Source: Desulfobacterales bacterium
GTDB lineage: Bacteria; Desulfobacterota; Desulfobacteria; Desulfobacterales; JAEINQ01
Assembly: GCA_016342285.1 (NCBI GenBank)
Contig: JAEINQ010000012.1
Span: forward strand, 43,677-107,676
Length of the DNA: 64,000 bases
Direction of reading: 5' to 3'
Each line of letters begins with the position of its first letter. Positions within the stretch are counted from its first letter, which is position 1. This document shows positions 1 to 8,506 of this stretch, one piece after another. Under the pieces are notes generated by a model, which was not told where the DNA came from, did not search any database, and saw only the letters and a list, made by a program, of their open reading frames with translations. A program made the position numbers and the translations under genes.

Positions 1-74
1 GTGGTGATTTTTCCTTTGACGGCCAAAACCATAGCACGAGCAAACCCCTAACCAATCAAGCGAGGTATCGAGAA

Positions 75-1319
75 ATGAAACGTTTCAACCACATTGCCTT
101 CACTTTGCTACTGGCCCTTGCGCTGGCTGTTGGATTGTCGACCCCCTCCCCGGTGGCGGCCCAGGACACGGTCAAAATCGGTATCCTTCTGCCCTTGAGC
201 GGGCCGGCCGCCCCCATCGGCGTCAATTCACTCAATGGGCACAAGATGGCCGTGGAAGAGATCAATGCCGCAGGGGGAATCCCCACTCTGGGCGGCGCCA
301 AGATCGAACTGGTGGTGGCCGACAGTGGCGGCGATCCCAAGAACGGCCTGACCCAGGCCGAACGGCTGATCACCAAGGACAAGGTGGTTTCCATCATGGG
401 CGCCTATCAGAGCAGCGTCACCTATCCCAGCACCCAGGTGGCCGAAAAATACGAAGTCCCTTACATCGTGCCGTCCTCCTACAAACCGGAGATCACCGAG
501 CGTGGCTTCAAATACACCTTCCGGGTCTGCCTGACCACCGACCTGTCCGGTCGTGAGCAGATCGCTTTCATGGAGCGAATGGGCCGCCTGTCCGGCAAGC
601 CGGTCAAGACCCTGGGCCTGATCTACGAAAACTCGGACTGGGGGATCTCCTCGGCGGATCTGTGGAAGAAGTATGCCGCAAAGTATAACCTTAAGGTGGT
701 TTTGGACGAACCCTATCCGTCCAACTCCTCCACCCTCGATCCGGTTGTGAGAAAAATCAAGAGAGCCAATCCCGACGCCCTGCTGTTTGCCTCCTATACC
801 TCCGACGCCATCCTGCTGGCCAAGGGGATCGCCCAGCAAAAGATAAACCCCATGGTTTATATGGGCACCGCCGGCGGCCATGCCGATCCGGTCTTTATCC
901 AGAACGTGGGAGAGGCCTCCAATTACTACTTTGACCTGGCCGAGACGTCCCCGGACATCGACCTGCCCATTGCCCGGGAAACCAACGCCAAGTACAAAAA
1001 GATCTACGGCGATGACATGAGCGACGACTGCATCAAGTGTTATGCGTCCACCTATGTCCTGGCCAAGGCCATTGAGATGGCCGCCAACACCAACCCCAAG
1101 GACATCCGCCGGGTTCTCTCCAATATCAAGATGATTCCGGGCCAGAAGGGGATTATTACCCCCTACGGCATCGAATTTGATGAGAAGGGACAAAACATTC
1201 ATGCGCGCGGCGTTGTGATCCAGACCCTGAAGCAGAAGCGGGTCGTGGTCTATCCTTCGGAGCTGGCCCTTCCGGGCGCCAGCATCGTCTGGCCGACCCC
1301 AACCTGGAACGAGCGATAG
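75..1319 (+). CDS. ABC transporter substrate-binding protein (LivJ-type)
   Basis: Periplasmic binding protein of the branched-chain amino acid/amide (HAAT) family; it would capture the ligand and deliver it to the LivHM permeases encoded next. The 414-residue product opens with a signal peptide (hydrophobic stretch at about residues 10-28, ending near PVAAQ) followed by the family opening VKIGILLPLSG and a type I periplasmic fold with SGGDPKNG and YENSDWG segments. The length is normal. It is the first gene of a five-gene transporter operon, separated from livH by a strong stem-loop. LivJ-type proteins in this group often bind ligands other than leucine (for example aromatic or small organic acids), so the substrate is open. 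Confidence 0.93.
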   Translation: MKRFNHIAFTLLLALALAVGLSTPSPVAAQDTVKIGILLPLSGPAAPIGVNSLNGHKMAVEEINAAGGIPTLGGAKIELVVADSGGDPKNGLTQAERLITKDKVVSIMGAYQSSVTYPSTQVAEKYEVPYIVPSSYKPEITERGFKYTFRVCLTTDLSGREQIAFMERMGRLSGKPVKTLGLIYENSDWGISSADLWKKYAAKYNLKVVLDEPYPSNSSTLDPVVRKIKRANPDALLFASYTSDAILLAKGIAQQKINPMVYMGTAGGHADPVFIQNVGEASNYYFDLAETSPDIDLPIARETNAKYKKIYGDDMSDDCIKCYASTYVLAKAIEMAANTNPKDIRRVLSNIKMIPGQKGIITPYGIEFDEKGQNIHARGVVIQTLKQKRVVVYPSELALPGASIVWPTPTWNER

Positions 1320-1340
1320 TCGGGATCCTTTCCCCGATCC

Positions 1341-1369
1341 GCCTGTGGACAACCGGTTTGTCCACAGGC
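1341..1369 (+). promoter_or_regulatory. Stem-loop between binding-protein gene and livH
   Basis: A perfect 12-bp inverted repeat (GCCTGTGGACAA / TTGTCCACAGGC) with a short loop lies 21 bp after the binding-protein stop, nested inside a weaker outer pair (CCCCGAT / ATCGGGG). There is no T-run, so it is more likely an mRNA-stabilising or partial-termination hairpin, which would let the binding protein be made in excess over the permeases. Confidence 0.6.
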
Positions 1370-1444
1370 TGATTATCGGGGTCTCGGAAGGCGGGCGGCG
1401 GACAGCCAGTCCCCGCCGCCCCCAACGTGAAAGGACGCGTATCC

Positions 1445-2329
1445 ATGGAATTTTTTCTTGAAATCGTCATCAACGGGGTGCTCACCGGCAGTCTGTACGG
1501 TCTGACCGCCCTGGGCCTGACCCTGATCTTCGGGGTGATGAAGGTCATCAACTTTGCCCACGGCACCTTTCTTATGGTCTGCATGTATATGACCTACGGG
1601 CTGGGCATCGGTTTCGGTCTGGACCCCTACCTGTCCATCGTCCTGGTCCTGCCGGCGGCCTTTGTCGTCGGTTACCTGTCCCAGGTGGTCTTTGTGCAGC
1701 CGACGTTTAAGACTGAAAAGGACGTCCGCGAACCCGTGGGGGTCCTGCTGATCACGGCCGGTCTCTGGATTGCCGGCAACAACCTTTTTCTCATGATCTT
1801 CGGGGCCAATTTCCGGTCCCTGAACACATCCTATAACGGGAAGGTGTTCGAACTCGGCGACATGATGATCAGCCGTCCGTTGTTCTATGCTTTTGTCATC
1901 AGCTTGCTGACCACGGCGGTGCTGTCGCTGTTTCTCAAGCGGACCCACATGGGGCGGGCCATCCGTGTGGTCGGCCAGGACCGGGAGGCAGCCAGCCTCA
2001 TGGGGATCGATGTCTATCAGATCTACCGGATCGCCTTTGGTGTGGGAATTGCCACCCTGGGCGTGGCCGGGGCCATCATCGTGCCGATGCTCTATGTCCA
2101 CCCCTTTGCCGGCGACATTTACGACATCCGGGCCTTTGTCATTGTGGTGCTAGGGGGACTGGGCAGTGTGCCCGGAGCCCTGCTGGGCGGAATCATTGTC
2201 GGGGTCATTGAGGCGGTGGCCAGCGATTATCTGACCATGTCCTGGTCGGCGGCACTGATTTACATGATCTTCCTGCTGGTCTTGTTTGTCCGGCCTCAGG
2301 GGATCTTCGGTTTTGAAAAAGATTCCTAA
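1445..2329 (+). CDS. livH: Branched-chain amino acid ABC transporter permease LivH
   Basis: Inner-membrane permease subunit of the HAAT transporter, 294 residues with about eight hydrophobic segments. Family landmarks are YGLTALGLTLIFGVMKVINF near the N-terminus and the cytoplasmic coupling loop GRAIRVVGQDREAASLMGID near residues 170-190, followed by VLGGLGSVPGALLGG. The ATG at 1445 is preferred over an in-frame start 18 bases earlier because AAAGGA lies nine bases ahead of it. It pairs with LivM downstream to form the membrane channel. Confidence 0.93.
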   Translation: MEFFLEIVINGVLTGSLYGLTALGLTLIFGVMKVINFAHGTFLMVCMYMTYGLGIGFGLDPYLSIVLVLPAAFVVGYLSQVVFVQPTFKTEKDVREPVGVLLITAGLWIAGNNLFLMIFGANFRSLNTSYNGKVFELGDMMISRPLFYAFVISLLTTAVLSLFLKRTHMGRAIRVVGQDREAASLMGIDVYQIYRIAFGVGIATLGVAGAIIVPMLYVHPFAGDIYDIRAFVIVVLGGLGSVPGALLGGIIVGVIEAVASDYLTMSWSAALIYMIFLLVLFVRPQGIFGFEKDS

Positions 2330-2358
2330 AGCGAATCCACCCAAAGGAGTGACCTTCC

Positions 2359-3411
2359 ATGCCAGACACAACCCCTTCCGGCAGGACCCGTTGGACAAAT
2401 CCGGGTTTTTACCTGTCGATCCTTGTTCTCGCGTTGCTGCTGGGCAATCCGTTGATCATCCACAGCACCACCGTTATCCAGATTTTTATTCTGGTGCTCT
2501 GGTACGCCTGCCTGACGGCCAGCTGGAACCTGGTGGGCGGATTCGCCGGTGTGTTGCCCCTTGGCCACGCCGTCTTTGCCGGTATCGGCGCCTACACCTC
2601 GACCCTGCTTTTCATCCACGGGGGGGTCTCTCCCTGGATCGGGATGCTGGTGGGCGGAGCGGTGGCCGCGGGGGTGGCCCTGCTCATTGGCATGCCCACC
2701 TTTAAGCTCCACGGGGCCTATTACGCCCTGAGTTCCATCGCCTTTGTCGAGGCGGTGCGTATCATCACCGAAAACACCCAGGAGATCTGGGGCGTCAAGG
2801 TCAACGGCGTCCAGGGACTGCTTGTCCCGCTGAAAGGACACGCCCCGCTCTACTATCAGTTCGGCAGCAAACTCTGGTACTACTACGTGATCCTGGCCCT
2901 GCTGGGGGTGATCATCTATGTCTCCTATCGGATTCACCGGTCCCGCATGGGCTATTGTCTGGTGGCCGGCGGCGAGGACCAGGAGGCGGCCGAGTCCCTG
3001 GGGATCAACGTCACGCGTTACAAGCTCATCGCCCTGGCCCTGAGCGCCTTTTTCACCGCCCTGGTCGGAACCTTTTACGCCCAGTTGGTCCTTTACGTCT
3101 TCCCCATGGGGATTATTTCCCTGAACCTCTCCTTTGAGATCGCTTTTATCGCCATCATCGGCGGGCGGGGGACCCTGCTGGGGCCGATCATCGGGGCGAT
3201 GATCCTTGTTCCCATCGGTGAAATTTCGCGCATCTACCTCTCGGGAAGCCAGTTCCTGGGCATTCACCTCTTCTTGTACGGCACCATCATTATCCTGGTG
3301 ATGACCTTCAAACCGTCCGGGGTGATGCAGACCATCGAACAGGGTTACAAGGTGTTGGTGAACAAGCTGGGGGGCGGTGCCGGGCAACCGAACCGAAAGG
3401 GGGTGCTATGA
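2359..3411 (+). CDS. livM: Branched-chain amino acid ABC transporter permease LivM
   Basis: Second permease subunit of the HAAT transporter, 350 residues with roughly ten hydrophobic segments. Recognisable segments are WNLVGGFAGVLPLGHAVFAG near residues 55-75, the coupling loop RSRMGYCLVAGGEDQEAAES and GGRGTLLGPIIGA near the C-terminus. An AAAGGAG ribosome-binding site lies just before the ATG. Its stop overlaps the livG start by four bases (ATGA), which indicates translational coupling with the ATPase genes. Confidence 0.93.
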   Translation: MPDTTPSGRTRWTNPGFYLSILVLALLLGNPLIIHSTTVIQIFILVLWYACLTASWNLVGGFAGVLPLGHAVFAGIGAYTSTLLFIHGGVSPWIGMLVGGAVAAGVALLIGMPTFKLHGAYYALSSIAFVEAVRIITENTQEIWGVKVNGVQGLLVPLKGHAPLYYQFGSKLWYYYVILALLGVIIYVSYRIHRSRMGYCLVAGGEDQEAAESLGINVTRYKLIALALSAFFTALVGTFYAQLVLYVFPMGIISLNLSFEIAFIAIIGGRGTLLGPIIGAMILVPIGEISRIYLSGSQFLGIHLFLYGTIIILVMTFKPSGVMQTIEQGYKVLVNKLGGGAGQPNRKGVL

Positions 3412-4142
3412 GCCTGCTGGAAATCCAGAACCTGACCAAATCTTTTGGAGGGCTGAAGGCGGTGGACAACTTCAGCCTGAAGATCGCCTCCGGAGAAATC
3501 GTCGGCCTCATCGGCCCCAACGGGGCCGGCAAGACCACCATCTTCAACCTCATTACCGGTGCCATCCGGGCGGATTCGGGCCGGGTGGATCTTGACGGCC
3601 AGTCCCTGACCCGTTTCAAGCCCTGGGATATCTGTCGGGCCGGGATCGGGCGAACCTTTCAGGTGGTGCGGCCCTTCATGAATCGTACGGTGCTTTACAA
3701 CGCCATGGTGGGGGCCTTTGCCCGGGTCAAGACACCGGAAGAGGCCGAGGCCCGGGCACTGGAAACCCTGGCCTTTACGGGACTGCTGCCCAAAAAGGAT
3801 GTCCTGGCCAAGAGCCTGACCCTGCCGGACCGAAAGCGCCTGGAGATCACCCGCGCCCTGGCCACCCGGCCGCGTCTGCTGCTGCTCGACGAAGTGATGG
3901 CCGGACTCAATGAGACCGAGACCCAGGAAGCCATCGAACTGGTCCAACGCCTCCGCCGGGAGATGGACGTATCGCTGCTGATCATCGAACATGTGATGGA
4001 AGTCGTCATGACCCTGTCGGATCGGATTGTGGTGCTTCACCACGGAGAGAAGATCTGCGAGGGTCCCCCGGAGTCGGTCTGTTCCGATCAATGTGTCATT
4101 GAAGCCTATTTGGGAGATGATTATGGCGCTGCTTGCAATTGA
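3408..4142 (+). CDS. livG: Branched-chain amino acid ABC transporter ATP-binding protein LivG
   Basis: Cytoplasmic ATPase of the transporter, 244 residues. Walker A is GPNGAGKT near residues 38-45 and Walker B is RLLLLDEV near 157-164. The signature region reads SLTLPDRKRLEITRALA instead of an LSGGQ-like sequence; a related LPLGDRKR form occurs in some LivG-type proteins, so I do not take it as inactivation. It overlaps livM by four bases and the inferred livF start by about twenty, a tightly coupled arrangement. Confidence 0.92.
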   Translation: MSLLEIQNLTKSFGGLKAVDNFSLKIASGEIVGLIGPNGAGKTTIFNLITGAIRADSGRVDLDGQSLTRFKPWDICRAGIGRTFQVVRPFMNRTVLYNAMVGAFARVKTPEEAEARALETLAFTGLLPKKDVLAKSLTLPDRKRLEITRALATRPRLLLLDEVMAGLNETETQEAIELVQRLRREMDVSLLIIEHVMEVVMTLSDRIVVLHHGEKICEGPPESVCSDQCVIEAYLGDDYGAACN

Positions 4143-4833
4143 TGACGTCGACGTGTTCTATGGCCAGGTGCAGGCGTTGCACGGGGTCAGCCTGACGGTG
4201 GGGGCCGATGAAATCGTTGCCCTGGTGGGCGCCAACAGCGCCGGTAAAACCACCTTGATCCGGACCATTTCCGGGCTGATCCGGCCCGCTGCCGGCCGGA
4301 TCACCTTCGGCGACCGGTCTTTGGAGGCGCTCGAACCTCACAAAATCGTCGAAGCCGGGGTTGTTCAGATTCCCGAAGGGCGCCGCCTCTTTCCTTTCAT
4401 CACCGTGGAAGAAAACCTCATGGTCGGTGCCTATAACCGACATGCACGGGAACGGATGGCCGAAACCCTGGACGAGGTGTTCACCCTTTTCCCCACCCTG
4501 GCCGAACGACGCCGGCAACTGGCCCGTACCCTCAGCGGCGGCGAGCAGCAGATGCTGGCCATCGCCCGGGGGCTGATGTCCCGGCCCAAACTGATGATGT
4601 TCGACGAGCCTTCCCTGGGCCTGGCGCCGCTGCTGGTCAAGGAGGTCTTCAACATTATCCCCCGGATCCGGGCCCAGAACATCCCGGTACTCCTGGTGGA
4701 ACAAAACGTCAACCATTCGCTCCGGATTTGCGACCGGGGATATGTGCTTGAAAACGGTCGGGTGGCCATCCAGGGCACCGGCCAGGAATTGCTGGGCAAC
4801 CCGGATATCAAAAAGGCCTATCTGGGCATGTAA
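4123..4833 (+). CDS. livF: Branched-chain amino acid ABC transporter ATP-binding protein LivF
   Basis: Second ATPase subunit of the HAAT transporter, 236 residues. It has Walker A GANSAGKT, the LivF-typical QIPEGRRLFPFITVEENL, a canonical LSGGEQQMLAIARGL signature and Walker B LMMFDEPSLGL. The start at 4123 gives the family N-terminus (MALLAIDDVDVFYG); a longer in-frame extension to 4027 lies inside livG and has no family resemblance. It is the last transporter gene and is followed by a long imperfect inverted repeat. Confidence 0.93.
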   Translation: MALLAIDDVDVFYGQVQALHGVSLTVGADEIVALVGANSAGKTTLIRTISGLIRPAAGRITFGDRSLEALEPHKIVEAGVVQIPEGRRLFPFITVEENLMVGAYNRHARERMAETLDEVFTLFPTLAERRRQLARTLSGGEQQMLAIARGLMSRPKLMMFDEPSLGLAPLLVKEVFNIIPRIRAQNIPVLLVEQNVNHSLRICDRGYVLENGRVAIQGTGQELLGNPDIKKAYLGM

Positions 4834-4841
4834 CGATCCAT

Positions 4842-4966
4842 GACGGTTCCGTAAAAAACCCGATATCCGCGTTACGCGAACCCTTCGTCATTGCGGCGTA
4901 CCTCAAAGTACAGCCTCATTCCTCAGGATTCGCAAGCCTTGATTTCGGGCTTTTTCCGAAACCGTC
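4842..4966. repeat. Imperfect terminal-inverted-repeat element (MITE-like)
   Basis: A 26-nt left arm starting GACGGTTCCG (4842-4867) and a right arm ending CCGAAACCGTC (4941-4966) match as inverted repeats at 22 of 26 positions and enclose about 73 bp. The unit starts nine bases after the livF stop. It could fold into one long hairpin and act as a terminator, or be a non-autonomous mobile element. The perfect palindrome GGCCAATTGGCC follows at 5002-5013. Confidence 0.55.
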
Positions 4967-5090
4967 TGAAGGGCGGTTTTTACGCGTGTCTCATCCAAAA
5001 TGGCCAATTGGCCTGATTTATGGACGGCCCCGTTCATCTATGGATGAGCACTGCACAGGCCCCGACTACCCTGACAACGAAGGAAAGAGC

Positions 5091-5903
5091 ATGGGTAAAC
5101 TGGACGGGAGAATCGCCGTGGTGACCGGCGGCGCCATGGGAAACGGGGCGGGCATCGCCCGGGTCATGGCACGGCACGGGGCCCGGGTGGAATTATGGGA
5201 CCGATCCGAGCTGGTTTTTGAAACGGCCGCCGCCTTTATGGCCGAGGGCCTTTCGGCCACGGCCCGCCAGGTGGACGTGACCGACCGCAACCAGTGCCAG
5301 CAGGCTGCTGAAGCGGCCCTGGCCGAACATGGACGGGTGGACATTCTGGTCAACAACGCCGGGGTGGCGCGCCTGGCCCCCTTTGACCAGATGACCGACG
5401 AACTTCGCGACTTTCATTTCCAGGTCAACATCAACGGGGTTTGGAACTGCGCCAAGGCTCTGGTGCCGGGCATGCAGGAACGCCGATACGGCAAAATCGT
5501 CATCCTATCCTCGGTCACCGGCCCCCTGGTGGTGGACGAGGGGATGAGCGCCTATGCCACCACCAAGGCCGCGCTGATCGGGCTGACCAAGGGGTTGGCC
5601 CGGGACCTGGCCCGGTACGGCATCAATGTCAACGCCATCTGTCCGGGATATATCCGGACCCCCATGGTGGAACACACCGCCCGGGAGTCAAACCCGGAAA
5701 ACCCCGAGCAGGTCATGGACGGCATCGCCGCAGGGGTCCCTTTGGGGCGCCTGGGACGGCCGGAAGAGGTCGGGGAGTTGGCCGCTTTTCTCGCCTCGGA
5801 AGAGGCCAGCTATATCACCGGGACCCAGGTGGTCATCGATGGGGGGAGCACCCTGCCCGAGACCATGTCCGTTGGGGTTGCCGGCGGCAACAATACACAG
5901 TAG
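5091..5903 (+). CDS. UcpA-like short-chain dehydrogenase/reductase
   Basis: NAD(P)-dependent oxidoreductase of the classical SDR family, 270 residues. It has a glycine-rich cofactor loop (TGGAMGNGAGIA, residues 11-22), the NNAG motif, the catalytic Ser in ILSSVTGP and the YATTK catalytic pair. The long match through NAICPGYIRTPM and GGSTLPETMSVG is characteristic of the UcpA subgroup, whose substrate is poorly defined. The ATG at 5091 follows AAGGAAAG and gives the standard N-terminus. The C-terminal NTQ plus stop is contributed by a dispersed repeat (see 5895-5933). Confidence 0.88.
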   Translation: MGKLDGRIAVVTGGAMGNGAGIARVMARHGARVELWDRSELVFETAAAFMAEGLSATARQVDVTDRNQCQQAAEAALAEHGRVDILVNNAGVARLAPFDQMTDELRDFHFQVNINGVWNCAKALVPGMQERRYGKIVILSSVTGPLVVDEGMSAYATTKAALIGLTKGLARDLARYGINVNAICPGYIRTPMVEHTARESNPENPEQVMDGIAAGVPLGRLGRPEEVGELAAFLASEEASYITGTQVVIDGGSTLPETMSVGVAGGNNTQ

Positions 5904-5933
5904 GAATCCACGTCCTGTGGGCGTGGATTTTTT
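5895..5933 (+). terminator. Stop-codon-embedded palindromic terminator repeat, copy A
   Basis: AATCCACG (5905-5912) pairs perfectly with CGTGGATT (5922-5929) and is followed by a T-run, the form of a rho-independent terminator. It starts at the TAG stop of the SDR gene. Related sequence lies at 15281-15306, 36104-36127 and 46327-46350, and the first and last also share the AATAC-CAG-TAG codons before it. Confidence 0.65.
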
Positions 5934-6001
5934 GCTCCAACTCCAAATCGCAATCGATTCCGACGAAAAACCGAAACACCGCAGTCGGGAGACCGTTCAT
6001 T

Positions 6002-7042
6002 ATGATGCAGGCCGTTGTAAAGGAGAGCGCCGGAGTCGATTTTGTCCTCAAACAGGTCCCCATCCCCACCCCCAAGGCCGACGAGGTCCTGATCCGGGTG
6101 GAGGCTGTGGGGCTTTGCGGAACCGATCTGCCCATTTTCAAGGGGGTGCGCCCCGTGGCCTATCCGCTGATTCCGGGCCATGAGTTTGCCGGTACGGTGG
6201 TTGGGGCCGGAAACCACGTGGCCGATTTCAAGGAGGGGGACCGGGTGGTGCCCGGGTTGGTGGTCCATTGCGGTCGCTGCGATTATTGCCGCCGTGGGCT
6301 GGAGTCCCTTTGTGATGGGATTTACGAGATCGGTATTCACACCGACGGCGCCTTTGCCCAGTACGTGGTGGCGCCGGAAAAAACGCTGCACCGACTTCCC
6401 AACGGGCTTACCTTTGAACAGGGGGCATCCATTGATCCCATTGCATCGGCCTACCGGCCGGTTAAAAAAGCCGCCGTGGGCTCCGGCGACACGGTGGTGA
6501 TCTTCGGCCCCGGCCCCATCGGCCTGTATGCCCTGCAGATCGTCCTGGCCGAAGGCGCCCAACAGGTGGCGGTGGTGGGCACCGGCGACGACGCCCAGAG
6601 GCTTGCCCTGGCCCGGCGCCTGGGGGCCGATTTGACGGTGGACGCTTCGGTGGAGTCGCCGGCAGAGGCGATCGGTGCATGGACCGGCGGGCGGATGGCC
6701 GACGTGGTGATCGAGGCCACGGGGGTGGCCGAAGTGCCCGGCTTTTGCCTGGGGTGTCTGAAAAAAGCCGGCCGGCTCAGTCTGGCAGGGATATTTCACC
6801 GGAATTCGTCCATCAATCTGGGCGATGTGGTCCGGCGCGAAATTGCCATCACGGGAAGTATCTGCTACACGTGGCTCGATTTCCAGGCATGTCTCGATCT
6901 GGTGACCCGGGGCCGGGTCCGGGTGGAACCGCTGATCTCCCACCGGATGCCCCTGGACCAGATGGCGGCGGCCCTGGAGATCGCCGAACGGCGCGAGTCG
7001 GTGAAGATCATCTTCTTCCCCTGGCCCGGGGCCGTTCAGTGA
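6002..7042 (+). CDS. Zinc-dependent alcohol dehydrogenase (MDR family)
   Basis: Cytoplasmic medium-chain dehydrogenase of the sorbitol/threonine dehydrogenase type, 346 residues. It has the catalytic zinc motif GHEFAG near residue 60, a structural zinc cluster with cysteines in HCGRCDYCRRGLESLC and the Rossmann glycine motif FGPGPIGLYA near residue 168. The start at 6002 (second ATG at 6005) gives the family N-terminus; the reading frame is open much further upstream but only as a shadow of the SDR gene. With the UcpA-like SDR and the transporter it may form a small uptake and oxidation unit for a polyol, amino alcohol or similar compound. Confidence 0.88.
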   Translation: MMQAVVKESAGVDFVLKQVPIPTPKADEVLIRVEAVGLCGTDLPIFKGVRPVAYPLIPGHEFAGTVVGAGNHVADFKEGDRVVPGLVVHCGRCDYCRRGLESLCDGIYEIGIHTDGAFAQYVVAPEKTLHRLPNGLTFEQGASIDPIASAYRPVKKAAVGSGDTVVIFGPGPIGLYALQIVLAEGAQQVAVVGTGDDAQRLALARRLGADLTVDASVESPAEAIGAWTGGRMADVVIEATGVAEVPGFCLGCLKKAGRLSLAGIFHRNSSINLGDVVRREIAITGSICYTWLDFQACLDLVTRGRVRVEPLISHRMPLDQMAAALEIAERRESVKIIFFPWPGAVQ

Positions 7043-7063
7043 GACATCATCCCCACCTCGCCT

Positions 7064-7213
7064 GTAGGGGCAATCCCTTGTGGTTGCCCCCTGTTACCGG
7101 TTACCCGGGCTTTGGCAAAGACCTCGCGGTTTAACCCGGATGCACCGTTTGGCAAAGGTTGCCGGATGGATGCCCATAAACGGCAAAGGGCACCCACAAG
7201 GGGTGCCCCTACG
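7064..7213. repeat. MITE-like element with about 27-bp inverted ends
   Basis: The left end (7064-7090, GTAGGGGCAATCCCTTGTGG onward) and the right end (7188-7213, ending GGGGTGCCCCTAC) are imperfect inverted repeats of each other around about 100 bp of non-coding sequence. The left end is also its own small hairpin (GGGGCAA / TTGCCCC). GTAGGGGC-type ends of this kind are widespread in bacterial intergenic repeats. It lies between two convergent genes. Confidence 0.6.
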
Positions 7214-7245
7214 ACGCCGACCGCATGACGATGGCGATCGACCTG

Positions 7246-8433
7246 CTATAGGCTCTGGGCGATCTCTTCGTCGGTGAGATAGCAGGCCGGGTCCGGGGCC
7301 CAGACATCTCCGGTGAGTGCCTCGGCCCTGACGCGAAAATTGCCGCCGCAGATGTCGAGCCACCGGCAGTCGGCACACCGCCCGGTGACAAACTGCTTCT
7401 TCTCCTTGAGCCGGCGCATCAGCGGCTCGGACATGTCCGTCCAGATTTCGGAAAAAGGACGCTGGCGGACATTGCCGAAACTGTGGTGGCGCCAGAATTG
7501 ATCGGCATACACTTCGCCGTCCCAGCTCACGCAACCGATGCCGCGGCCCGAATTGTTCCCTTCGTTCATCTGAAGCAGTTCGTAGACTTCTTTGGCCCGT
7601 TCCGGATCTTCGCCACACATTCGCAGGTAGAGGTAGGGGCCGTCGGCGTGGTTGTCTACGGTGAGCACTTCCTTGGGTTTTCCCCGGTCGTGAAGGTCCC
7701 GGGTCCGGTCGACGATCAGGTCAACGGCTTTTCGGGTCTCGTCGTGGCTCAGGTCGTCGTTGACCAGTTTGGATCCCCGCCCGGCGTAAACCAGGTGATA
7801 GAAGCAGACTCTGGGAATCTCCATCTCTTCGAGCAGATCGAAAACCTTGGGAATCTCTCCCACATTGAAACGATTGATGGTGAACCGCAGTCCCACCTTG
7901 ATGCCGGCGGCCTGGGTATTTCGGATCCCTTCCAAGGCGGCTTTATAGGCGCCTTTGACCGCCCGAAAACGGTCGTGAATATCTTCCATGCCGTCAATGC
8001 TGATTCCGACGTAGGACAGGCCGATGGCTTTGAGGGTGCGGGCCTTTTCCGGGGTGATCAGGGTGCCGTTGGTGGAAATGACGGCTCGCATCCCTTTCTC
8101 GACCGCGTAGCCGGCCAACTCCGGCAGGTCTTCGTGCATCAGGGGTTCTCCGCCGGAAAAGAGCATCACCGGAGAGCCGAAGGCGGAAAGGTCGTCGATG
8201 AGGGCCTTGCCTTCTTCCGTGGTCATTTCGTTTTCAAACACCTGGTTTTTGGCCTGGGCATAACAGTGGACACATTTGAGGTTGCACCGCCGGGTCATGT
8301 TCCAGACCACCACGGGCTTTTTGTCCTTGGAAAACTGGAGCAGATGGGACGGTAGCTGCCCCGATTGCCTGTTGTAGCGCAGGGCGTCTGAGGGCTCGAC
8401 GGTCCCGCAGTAAAGTTTGGAAATACCGATCAT
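7246..8433 (-). CDS. ahbC: Radical SAM enzyme AhbC-like (12,18-didecarboxysiroheme deacetylase)
   Basis: Radical SAM/SPASM-type enzyme of the alternative heme pathway; AhbC removes the two acetate groups of 12,18-didecarboxysiroheme to give iron-coproporphyrin III. The 395-residue protein opens MIGISKLYCGTVEPSDALRY, a start I associate with this family, followed by the cluster motif CNLKCVHCYA (CX3CX2C), the SAM motif FSGGEPL, and a C-terminal cysteine set (CVSWDGE, then CADCRWLDICGG) for auxiliary cluster binding. The start at 8433 is chosen over a longer frame because that N-terminus matches the family. NirJ or AhbD are the alternatives. No other ahb gene is seen in the window. Confidence 0.75.
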   Translation of the reverse strand: MIGISKLYCGTVEPSDALRYNRQSGQLPSHLLQFSKDKKPVVVWNMTRRCNLKCVHCYAQAKNQVFENEMTTEEGKALIDDLSAFGSPVMLFSGGEPLMHEDLPELAGYAVEKGMRAVISTNGTLITPEKARTLKAIGLSYVGISIDGMEDIHDRFRAVKGAYKAALEGIRNTQAAGIKVGLRFTINRFNVGEIPKVFDLLEEMEIPRVCFYHLVYAGRGSKLVNDDLSHDETRKAVDLIVDRTRDLHDRGKPKEVLTVDNHADGPYLYLRMCGEDPERAKEVYELLQMNEGNNSGRGIGCVSWDGEVYADQFWRHHSFGNVRQRPFSEIWTDMSEPLMRRLKEKKQFVTGRCADCRWLDICGGNFRVRAEALTGDVWAPDPACYLTDEEIAQSL

Positions 8434-8506
8434 GGATATGGACGCCTTTCCGGGGCCCCGGCCCGGGCGGACCGCTTCCCCATGGTGCTGGTTTTGTCGA
8501 TACGGG

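Noticed and set aside
228..1352. Long minus-strand open frame opposite the binding-protein gene
   Set aside because: It is a GC-rich shadow of the real gene, with Gly/His/Gln-rich unlikely composition and no family motif.
5441..6001. N-terminal extension of the alcohol dehydrogenase frame
   Set aside because: It overlaps the SDR gene in another frame and is rich in Gly, Arg and Pro; the family N-terminus begins at 6002.
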